Below, in pieces: positions 1-5,517 of a stretch of DNA of 5,517 bases (positions are counted from its first letter, which is position 1; each line of letters starts with the position of its first letter). This DNA is from Bacteroidales bacterium (GTDB lineage: Bacteria; Bacteroidota; Bacteroidia; Bacteroidales; JAADJA01). Both the position numbers and the translations under genes were made by a program. The notes beneath the pieces are model-generated. The model searched no databases. It had not been told where the DNA came from and worked only from the letters and a program-made list of their open reading frames with translations. The stretch covers positions 1-5,517 of the forward strand of contig JAOZOC010000244.1 in the NCBI GenBank assembly GCA_029933495.1. Direction: 5' to 3'.

Positions 1-1278
1 TATGTTCCTGTAGAATATCAAAAAGAGATATACGGGATATCGTTGAATGCAAGTCCCGATTTTGATTTTATCGGAAGCGGATATCAGCGGATGCTGAATT
101 ATCATGCGGCTCACGATATTGGCCATGCGATGCAGAATATGAATCTGATTGCCTGCACATCTTTTGGGGTTTGGAACGGGTTTTCGGCTGACAGTACGCT
201 GCTGATTGGAAGAAACTTTGATTTTTATGCAGGAGACGATTTTGCGAAAAATAAAATCGTAATGTTTGTTCATCCCGACGACGGTTATGATTTTGCTTTT
301 ATAACCTGGGGAGGTTTTATCGGTGTGGTTTCGGGAATGAATATGCAGGGTCTGACCGTTACTATAAATGCTGCTAAATCGGCAATCCCGCACGAAGCAA
401 AGGCTCCGGTGTCAATTGTGGCACGCAGGATTCTGCAATATGCATCAAATATTGATGAAGCATTTCAAATAGCAAAAGAAAGTAAAACTTTTGTTTCCGA
501 AACATTCCTTATTGGCTCTTCTTACGATAATCGTGTTGTAATCATCGAAAAATCGCTTGATACAACTGTTCTTTTCAGTCAGAATAGGGATTATATAGTT
601 GCAACCAACCATTTTCAGGATAAGGCATTTGCCAAAACAAAACTGAATATCGAAAATCGTGAAAACGAAACTTCGGTTTATCGCTATGAACGAGTGGAGG
701 AGCTGCTGAAAGCTGACGGAATAATGGATTATAAAAAAGCTGTTACTTTACTGAGAGACCAAAAGGGTTTGAACGGCAGGGATATAGGAATGACAAACGA
801 AAAGGTTATCAACCAATTGATAGCACATCACTCTGTTATATTTAAACCCGAACAAAGGCTTATGTGGGTTTCAACACAACCGTTCCAGCTTGGAGAATAT
901 GTTTGTTATGATCTTAACAGGATTTTTTCTTCATCTGAGGTACCTGATAGTATAACTGTTGATTCTCTTGAAATTCAGGCAGATACTTTCCTGCTAACAA
1001 AGCAATATCAGGATTTTCTTTATTACAAAGCTTTTATAAACAGAACAAGGAATAACAATTTTGAAAATATTTCCGAAAAAGAGATAGAGAAATTTGTCAG
1101 GTCGAACCCTGAGTTTTATTACACTTATGAAAAGGTAGGAGACTTCTACCTGTTCAATCAAAATCCTGAAAAATCATTAGAATTTTATAGTTTTGCGCTT
1201 CGTAAAGAGGTATCTTCCAAAACGGAAAGAGACAGAATTATAAGTAAGATATCGGAACTGAAAGAAAGCAATGAATGA
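1..1278 (+). CDS. C45/AAT-family Ntn-hydrolase (autoproteolytic acyltransferase or amidohydrolase), 5' end outside window
   Basis: The frame is open from base 1, so the gene begins upstream; the TTG at 43 is only an internal codon, and 425 residues are visible. Seen, numbered from base 1: Cys52 in I-A-C-T-S-F, the expected N-terminal nucleophile exposed by self-cleavage after Ala51; Arg71-Asn72-Phe-Asp74 (the RNxD-type motif that follows the nucleophile in choloylglycine hydrolase/AAT-like enzymes); G112-M-N-M-Q-G-L118 followed by T-V-T-I-N123; T202-N-H-F205; and A275-H-H277. Such enzymes transfer or hydrolyse acyl groups on amides, esters or thioesters. The substrate cannot be read from sequence. 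Residues about 369-404 resemble one TPR helix pair and lie outside the catalytic fold. The next gene follows after 36 bp on the same strand, which suggests an operon. A signal peptide or membrane anchor would lie outside the window. Family assignment is firm; a role in pigment assembly is inferred from neighbours. Confidence 0.85.
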   Translation, partial: YVPVEYQKEIYGISLNASPDFDFIGSGYQRMLNYHAAHDIGHAMQNMNLIACTSFGVWNGFSADSTLLIGRNFDFYAGDDFAKNKIVMFVHPDDGYDFAFITWGGFIGVVSGMNMQGLTVTINAAKSAIPHEAKAPVSIVARRILQYASNIDEAFQIAKESKTFVSETFLIGSSYDNRVVIIEKSLDTTVLFSQNRDYIVATNHFQDKAFAKTKLNIENRENETSVYRYERVEELLKADGIMDYKKAVTLLRDQKGLNGRDIGMTNEKVINQLIAHHSVIFKPEQRLMWVSTQPFQLGEYVCYDLNRIFSSSEVPDSITVDSLEIQADTFLLTKQYQDFLYYKAFINRTRNNNFENISEKEIEKFVRSNPEFYYTYEKVGDFYLFNQNPEKSLEFYSFALRKEVSSKTERDRIISKISELKESNE

Positions 1279-1314
1279 GGGAACTGATTTGTAAATATTT
1301 TAAAAATTTGAAGC

Positions 1315-2601
1315 GTGATACCGGAAATTGAAACGAAGAGCAGGGAAGAGATAAAGGCATTTCAGGAAGCCAAATTACGGGAATTACTTATATATTTGTC
1401 TGAGAAATCTCCGTTTTATTCTGAAAGATTTATAGAAAACAGGATTGACATCAGCTCTGTTAAAAAGCTGGAAGACCTTTTAAAGATTCCTGTAACTACA
1501 AAGGATGATCTGCAAAAGAGATCAAAAGATTTTATTTGTGTCGACAGCAGGAAAATTATTGATTACAATACTACTTCCGGTACGCTTGGCGACCCTGTTA
1601 CTTTTGTTCTATCGGACAATGACCTTAACCGTCTTGCATACAATGAATTTATATCCCTTTCGTGCAGCAATGGTACTCCTGAGGATATTTTCCAGTTAAT
1701 GGTAACTATCGATCGCAGGTTTATGGCCGGAATTGCCTACTATCTCGGTTTAAGAAGAATGGGTGCAGGAATGGTGCGTGTCGGCCCTGGTAATGCCCAG
1801 TTGCAATTCGATACTATCAATCGTATCAATCCTACAGCTCTTATTACAGTCCCTTCTTTTCTTATCAGATTAATTGATTATGCTGAAAAGAATGGAATAG
1901 ATGTTAATGCAACTTCTGTTAAAAAGGCTGTTTGTATCGGCGAACCAATCAGGAACAATGACTTTTCATTAAATACACTTGGAAAAAGAATTAAGTCGAA
2001 ATGGGATATTGAACTCTATTCTACTTATGCTTCAACCGAAATGGGAACAGCATTTAATGAATGTGAATTCGGATGTGGTGGCCATCATCATCCTGAAATG
2101 ATAATTGTTGAATTTTTAGACGAAAATAATGAACCTGTTGCTGAAAATGAACCAGGCGAAGTTGTAATAACAACCCTTGGTGTTGAAGCAATGCCATTGC
2201 TAAGATTTAAAACAGGCGATATTTGCTATCATTACATCGAACCTTGCCAATGTGGTCGTACTACAATGAGGTTGGGGCCGGTTTTAGGTCGGAAACAGCA
2301 AATGATAAAATATAAAGGGACAACGCTTTATCCTACAATTATTTATGATATTCTTAATGAAATTGATTTTATCGAAAACTATTTTATTGAGGTTTATACA
2401 GGAAATTTGGGAACCGATGAGATATTAATTAAAGTTGGTTGTAATACTCAAAATAAAAATGCCGAGAAAATAATAAAAGATCATTTCAGGGCAAAGATGA
2501 GGGTTGCACCTGAAATACAACTCATATCACCAAAAAAAATAAAAGAATTACAAATGGTTGATATTAAACGAAAACCTCGTATTTTTGCAGATAATAGATA
2601 G
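1315..2601 (+). CDS. PaaK-like AMP-forming aryl-CoA ligase (phenylacetate-CoA ligase family)
   Basis: A 428-residue adenylate-forming enzyme, close to the usual PaaK-family length. Motifs in order: T86-T-S-G-T-L-G-D-P94 (phosphate-binding loop), Y238-A-S-T-E-M-G244 (aromatic/acidic adenine-site motif), R297-F-K-T-G-D302 (ribose-binding Asp), G325-R and K334-G (hinge region), and a basic K419-R-K-P-R end where the C-terminal lysine is expected. Cys250, Cys254, Cys311 and Cys313 with His257-259 could form the metal site seen in some PaaK relatives. The start is GTG: an in-frame TGA lies at 1309-1311 and the next in-frame ATG is about codon 129, too late for the fold. The N-terminus (I-P-E-I-E..KS..EI) fits the family. 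Family chemistry: ATP + aryl acid + CoA (or carrier thiol) to aryl thioester + AMP. With an ammonia-lyase nearby, 4-coumarate is the likely substrate, but phenylacetate, benzoate or cinnamate are not excluded. Probably cytoplasmic. Confidence 0.88.
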   Translation: MIPEIETKSREEIKAFQEAKLRELLIYLSEKSPFYSERFIENRIDISSVKKLEDLLKIPVTTKDDLQKRSKDFICVDSRKIIDYNTTSGTLGDPVTFVLSDNDLNRLAYNEFISLSCSNGTPEDIFQLMVTIDRRFMAGIAYYLGLRRMGAGMVRVGPGNAQLQFDTINRINPTALITVPSFLIRLIDYAEKNGIDVNATSVKKAVCIGEPIRNNDFSLNTLGKRIKSKWDIELYSTYASTEMGTAFNECEFGCGGHHHPEMIIVEFLDENNEPVAENEPGEVVITTLGVEAMPLLRFKTGDICYHYIEPCQCGRTTMRLGPVLGRKQQMIKYKGTTLYPTIIYDILNEIDFIENYFIEVYTGNLGTDEILIKVGCNTQNKNAEKIIKDHFRAKMRVAPEIQLISPKKIKELQMVDIKRKPRIFADNR

Positions 2602-2745
2602 TAAGTTAAGTAATATGTCTGAAAAGATTAAATAAGTGGTTTTTTAGATGAAATACAAAGAACCGGAATAGAAATAAGTGAAACGATATAGTCATTTATT
2701 GAATTATAAAGAACGAAATATTAACAATTTAATAAAATTATAAGT
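2602..2745 (+). other. AT-rich intergenic leader before the paralog pair
   Basis: This is the longest non-coding gap in the window: 144 bp with about 21% G+C by hand count (30 of 144), lowest in the last 55 bases. It holds no convincing hairpin plus T-run terminator. T-A-T-G-T-C-T-G at 2614-2621 is one mismatch from the Bacteroidota -7 consensus TAnnTTTG, but the nearest upstream TTTG (2584-2587) is 26 bp away, too far for a good promoter. There is no Shine-Dalgarno match before the ATG at 2746, only A/T-rich sequence, as is common in this phylum. The spacer may carry a promoter or leader for the three downstream genes; I cannot assign a specific site. Confidence 0.4.
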
Positions 2746-3375
2746 ATGAAAAAACTAACAACATTAGCACTTGGTATTTTTTTCACCGTAAACCTGTTTT
2801 CACAGGATATGAGTGAAATTTTTCAAACAGAAAAAGCAACCTGGTTTGGGCTGGATTATTCCGAAGCCTATTTGATAGGCTCCGAAGGTTTTACGAACCC
2901 GTCGGATATTAAAGACAGGTACTTTAATTCCTGGAATCTTCTTATCAAAAATGAGTATGATAAATACAACATTGGTAAGTTTTTCAAAAAGTCGAAAGTG
3001 GAAATTTCTCTGGAAAATGTTACCACTCGTAATCAGGATTTGAATATTTATGACCGTGTTATTGACGATAATTCCAAAATGCTTCATCTTGATAAAGACA
3101 AGGTTCAGGAGATGATAAATAAGTATGAATTTAGTGATGACCAGGAGGGGCTGGGGATTGTTTTTATTGTCGAGAGCTACAGCAAAACAGCTGTTATTGC
3201 CAACTATTATGTGACACTTTTTGACATAAAAACAAAAAAAGTTCTGTTAACTGAAAGAATGGAAGGAAAACCGGGAGGCTTTGGTATTAGGAATTACTGG
3301 GCAAAAAGTTATTATAATGTTTTGAATACTATTTATAAAAAACGCTATAAAGCCTGGGAAAAACAGTATAAATAA
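2746..3375 (+). CDS. Secreted protein of unknown function, paralog A
   Basis: I do not recognise a named domain. The 209-residue product starts with a typical signal peptide: Lys2-Lys3, a hydrophobic core at about 4-18, then F-S-Q-D with cleavage expected near Ser19/Gln20. There is no lipobox cysteine, so it should be a soluble periplasmic, envelope-associated or exported protein, not a lipoprotein. The mature part is rich in Lys, Asp and aromatics. Blocks shared with the next gene are F26-Q-T-E-K-A-T-W-F-G-L-D-Y-S-E-A41, I55-K-D-R58, S62-W-N64, D72-K-Y-N-I-G77, G135-L-G-I-V-F-I-V-E-S-Y145, N153-Y-Y-V156 and G178-F-G-x-R-N-Y-W-A186. There is no Cys in the mature part and no evident catalytic triad. 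Alternating hydrophobic residues around 135-170 suggest a beta-rich core (inference). ATG start. It ends 8 bp before its paralog and is probably co-transcribed with it and the ammonia-lyase gene. Confidence 0.85.
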   Translation: MKKLTTLALGIFFTVNLFSQDMSEIFQTEKATWFGLDYSEAYLIGSEGFTNPSDIKDRYFNSWNLLIKNEYDKYNIGKFFKKSKVEISLENVTTRNQDLNIYDRVIDDNSKMLHLDKDKVQEMINKYEFSDDQEGLGIVFIVESYSKTAVIANYYVTLFDIKTKKVLLTERMEGKPGGFGIRNYWAKSYYNVLNTIYKKRYKAWEKQYK

Positions 3376-4022
3376 TAATTCTTTTGGAAAAAGTTGTAAA
3401 AAAGACTGTTTTGATTATTCAAGCCTTTCTGTTCTCTTCACTGCTTCATTCACAGGATTTAAGTGAGGTTTTTCAAACGGAAAAGGCAACCTGGTTTGGA
3501 TTAGATTATTCTGAAGCCTGTTTTATTGGCTCAGAAAGTTTTCCAAATCCCGATGAAATAAAGGATAGATTTTTTCTCTCCTGGAATAATTTGGTACAAA
3601 GTGAACCTGATAAATATAATATTGGTACATGTTTTTATAAAAGAAATATTAAAATCTCTTTAGACAATGTAACCAAACGAAACCAGAATGTTGAAATTAA
3701 AAACCGAATACATAATGATGGTGGAGAAGCTTTTCATCTAAATAAAAATGATGTTTTTGCTATCATTGATGATTATGAATTTAAGGAAGATGAAAATGGC
3801 CTTGGTATAGTCTTTATCGTTGAGAGTTATGATAAATTATCAAAGTGGGGTAATTATTATGTTGTTCTGTTTAATATTGAGAGTAAAGGTGTATTAATTA
3901 ATGAAAAAATACAGGGTGGACCACGAGGTTTTGGTGTACGTAATTATTGGGCGGGCTCTTTTTATAAGGTCCTGCAGAAAGTCAAAGAAAAGTATTATAG
4001 TCATTGGAAAGCAGAATGGAAA
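2800..4022 (+). repeat. Tandem gene duplication, two 573-bp colinear units
   Basis: Codons from S-Q-D to the end of paralog A (2800-3372) align without a gap to 3450-4022 in paralog B, an offset of 650 bp. A hand count gives about 108 of 191 identical residues (57%). Nucleotide identity is highest at 2818-2870 versus 3468-3520. The signal peptides and the last 10 codons of B fall outside the conserved unit. The level of divergence indicates an old duplication, not a recent repeat or assembly artefact. Confidence 0.9.
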
Positions 4023-4055
4023 AAATCATTAAAGAAAAAAAGAAAAAGTAAGTAG
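3384..4055 (+). CDS. Secreted protein of unknown function, paralog B (TTG start)
   Basis: This is a 223-residue paralog of the preceding gene with no domain I can name. The start is taken as TTG: an in-frame stop lies at 3369-3371, there is no in-frame ATG anywhere in the gene, and TTG gives a good signal peptide (basic Lys3, Lys6, Lys7; hydrophobic core about 8-21; L-H-S-Q-D with cleavage near residue 23 or 24). A TTG at 3411 would lose the basic N-terminus. ATT at 3378 is a less likely alternative. Conserved blocks match paralog A at +4 residues, for example G139-L-G-I-V-F-I-V-E-S-Y149 and R186-N-Y-W-A190. Unlike A, it has mature-part cysteines (one after the Y-S-E-A block, one after D-K-Y-N-I-G) and a basic Lys/Arg-rich tail of 10 residues. 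The start lies 8 bp after the stop of A, so translational coupling is plausible. Its stop is 5 bp before the ammonia-lyase ATG. Confidence 0.82.
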   Translation: MEKVVKKTVLIIQAFLFSSLLHSQDLSEVFQTEKATWFGLDYSEACFIGSESFPNPDEIKDRFFLSWNNLVQSEPDKYNIGTCFYKRNIKISLDNVTKRNQNVEIKNRIHNDGGEAFHLNKNDVFAIIDDYEFKEDENGLGIVFIVESYDKLSKWGNYYVVLFNIESKGVLINEKIQGGPRGFGVRNYWAGSFYKVLQKVKEKYYSHWKAEWKKSLKKKRKSK

Positions 4056-4060
4056 GTTTA

Positions 4061-5517
4061 ATGTATAAAATTGGAAATAAAAATATAATCTTAGATGATT
4101 TCTATGATATTCTCTTTAACGGGAATAAAATAGAAATTTCTGCCAAGGCATTGGAGAGAGTTGACCGGAGCTTTAATTTCCTGAAAGAGTTTTCGCGCGA
4201 TAAGGTTATTTATGGTATTAATACCGGCTTTGGCCCGATGGCACAATATGCAATCGAAAGCGACGACCAGGTGCAGCTTCAGTATAACCTGATAAACAGC
4301 CATGCCTCAGGTGTTGGAGATCATATTCCTCTTCCCGAAGTGAAAGCAGCAATGATAGTTATGCTGAATAATCTGTTGCAGGGATATTCGGGAATTCATA
4401 ATAACGTTGTAAAACTTTTAGTTCAATTCATTAACTCTGACATCATTCCTTTTGTTCCTGAGCATGGAGGCGTTGGTGCCAGTGGTGACCTGGTTCAGCT
4501 TGCTCATATTGCGCTAACTCTTATCGGCAAGGGTGAAGTTTTTTATAAAGGGAAACTGACGGATACGAAAAAAGTACTTGAACAGAATGGCCTGAAACCA
4601 ATTGAAATACATATTCGTGAAGGGCTGGCATTGATGAATGGCACTTCAGTTATGACCGGAATAAGTTTAATTAATGCTATTAAAGCCAGGCGGTTACTAA
4701 ATTGGTCAATGATTGCCTCAGCATTTATTAATGAGATTGTTCAGTCGTTTGATGATTACTATTCCGAAGAGCTTAACAGTGTTAAACAACATAAGGGACA
4801 GCAATATATTTCGGAGAAAATGAGGTGGCTCGAACAAGGAAGCAAGCTCATAAAAAAAAGAGAAAGCGAATTCTATAATGGAAATGGTTTTCATTCGAAA
4901 ATTTCGACAAGAGTTCAGGAGTATTACTCAATAAGATGTGTTCCACAGGTTTTAGGGCCGATTTTTGAAACCATTGAAAATGCCAGTAAGGTATTTATTA
5001 ATGAGGCTAATTCAGTTCATGATAATCCGGTTATTAATTATAAAACCGGAAATGTTTATCACGGTGGTAACTTTCATGGTGATTATGTCTCCTTTGAATC
5101 GGATAAACTGAAAATAGCGATTACAAAGCTTTCTATGATCGTCGAAAGACAGTTGAATTTTTTAATGAATGATAAGCTTAACAAAATTCTTCCGCCTTTT
5201 ATAAATCTTGGTACATTAGGACTTAACCTGGGAATGCAGGGTGTGCAATTTACTGCAACATCAACAACTGCTGAAAACCAAACCCTCTCTTTTCCTATGT
5301 ATGTCCACAGCATACCGAACAATAATGACAATCAGGATGTTGTAAGTATGGGTACAAACTCGGCACTAATTACAAAAAAGGTTATTAATAATGCCTATCA
5401 GGTAATGTCAATCGAATTGATAGCATTGCTACAGGCCATTGATTACCTGCAAATTGCTGATAAATTATCGAATAAAACGAAAGCAGTTTATGACGATCTA
5501 AGACAGATTGTACCGAA
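4061..5517 (+). CDS. Aromatic amino acid ammonia-lyase, probably tyrosine ammonia-lyase (3' end outside window)
   Basis: 485 codons are visible and the frame is still open at the window edge; relatives of about 505 residues suggest some 20 are missing. Seen: Y51-G-I-N-T-G-F-G58 with the catalytic Tyr; A140-S-G142 within G-V-G-A-S-G-D-L, which cyclises to the MIO electrophile; N194-G-T-S; Y289-S-I-R-C293; N317-S-V-H-D-N-P323; N337-F-H-G-D341; and S417-I-P-N-N-N-D-N-Q-D426. Q425 occupies the position of the glutamate conserved in histidine ammonia-lyase, as in PAL/TAL enzymes, which argues against HutH. By memory it closely resembles the characterised F. johnsoniae TAL throughout, including S-F-N-F-L-K-E-F and H-K-G-Q-Q. 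Reaction: L-tyrosine to trans-4-coumarate + NH4+, in the cytoplasm as a homotetramer. In Bacteroidota such enzymes supply the aryl starter of flexirubin/aryl-polyene pigments. ATG start, 5 bp after the preceding stop. Phenylalanine or mixed specificity remains possible. Confidence 0.92.
   Translation, partial: MYKIGNKNIILDDFYDILFNGNKIEISAKALERVDRSFNFLKEFSRDKVIYGINTGFGPMAQYAIESDDQVQLQYNLINSHASGVGDHIPLPEVKAAMIVMLNNLLQGYSGIHNNVVKLLVQFINSDIIPFVPEHGGVGASGDLVQLAHIALTLIGKGEVFYKGKLTDTKKVLEQNGLKPIEIHIREGLALMNGTSVMTGISLINAIKARRLLNWSMIASAFINEIVQSFDDYYSEELNSVKQHKGQQYISEKMRWLEQGSKLIKKRESEFYNGNGFHSKISTRVQEYYSIRCVPQVLGPIFETIENASKVFINEANSVHDNPVINYKTGNVYHGGNFHGDYVSFESDKLKIAITKLSMIVERQLNFLMNDKLNKILPPFINLGTLGLNLGMQGVQFTATSTTAENQTLSFPMYVHSIPNNNDNQDVVSMGTNSALITKKVINNAYQVMSIELIALLQAIDYLQIADKLSNKTKAVYDDLRQIVP

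Noticed and set aside
1505..1699. 64-codon + strand frame inside the ligase gene
   Set aside because: It overlaps the well-supported ligase in another frame and shows no protein-like motif; a shadow frame.
2584..2621. Possible Bacteroidota promoter (TTTG at 2584-2587, TATGTCTG at 2614-2621)
   Set aside because: The -7-like box has one mismatch and the spacing of 26 bp is too wide; the TTTG lies inside the ligase gene. Not strong enough to annotate.
2678..2743. 21-codon GTG-initiated frame ending 3 bp before the ATG of paralog A, plus 6- and 7-codon ATG mini-frames at 2615-2635 and 2648-2671
   Set aside because: Considered as leader peptides. The composition is Lys/Asn/Leu/Ile-rich as expected by chance in 21% G+C DNA, with no Shine-Dalgarno and no attenuator hairpin.
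2800..3087. 95-codon minus-strand frame opposite paralog A
   Set aside because: Antisense to a gene with a conserved paralog and signal peptide; the opposite-strand frame has no family features.
4031..4047. A-rich run near the end of paralog B, and an A8 run at 2532-2539 in the ligase, as slippage or phase-variation sites
   Set aside because: Both frames read through normally with family-consistent ends; runs of 7-8 A are common in this composition.
4091..4303. 70-codon minus-strand frame opposite the ammonia-lyase
   Set aside because: Lies antisense to the catalytic Tyr region of a clearly conserved enzyme; chance frame.
5083..5331. 82-codon minus-strand frame opposite the 3' part of the ammonia-lyase
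   Set aside because: Antisense to conserved active-site blocks; no recognisable product.
4061..5517. Annotation as histidine ammonia-lyase (hutH)
   Set aside because: Gln425 replaces the HutH glutamate, the neighbours are not hut genes, and the overall sequence matches Flavobacterium-type TAL.
1..5517. CRISPR array, tRNA/rRNA, insertion sequence or phage signatures
   Set aside because: No short spaced repeats, no cloverleaf-like or rRNA sequence, no transposase or terminal inverted repeats were seen; nearly all bases are in the five genes.

Overview
The window reads as chromosomal DNA of a member of the Bacteroidota. The spacers are AT-rich and the coding DNA is moderately AT-rich. I see no clear Shine-Dalgarno sequence before the starts. 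The ammonia-lyase also closely resembles, from memory, the tyrosine ammonia-lyase of Flavobacterium johnsoniae. All genes lie on the + strand in a compact, operon-like row, and both outer genes run off the window.

Layout: (1) 1-1278, the C-terminal part of a C45/AAT-type Ntn-hydrolase (autoproteolytic acyltransferase/amidohydrolase) with a TPR-like tail. (2) 1315-2601, a PaaK-like AMP-forming aryl-CoA ligase with a GTG start. (3) 2602-2745, a 144-bp spacer of about 21% G+C, the only real gap. (4) 2746-3375 and 3384-4055, two tandem paralogous secreted proteins of unknown function. They are colinear without gaps over 191 codons and about 57% identical by hand count; the second starts with TTG. 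(5) 4061-5517, an MIO-type aromatic amino acid ammonia-lyase, most likely tyrosine-specific, lacking only about its last 20 residues because the window ends.

Working model: the ammonia-lyase turns L-tyrosine into 4-coumarate, and the ligase activates that acid (or a close relative) as an aryl starter unit. This pairing is the starter module of flexirubin/aryl-polyene pigment clusters in Bacteroidota. The Ntn-hydrolase next door could make or break an ester or amide bond in the product, and the secreted pair could act on it in the envelope. The last two roles are inference. No ketosynthase, acyl carrier protein, DarA/DarB or transporter gene is inside the window, so the cluster assignment depends on sequence outside it.

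The least explained part is the tandem secreted pair. It has strongly conserved blocks and no recognised domain, and it sits 5 bp upstream of the ammonia-lyase gene.
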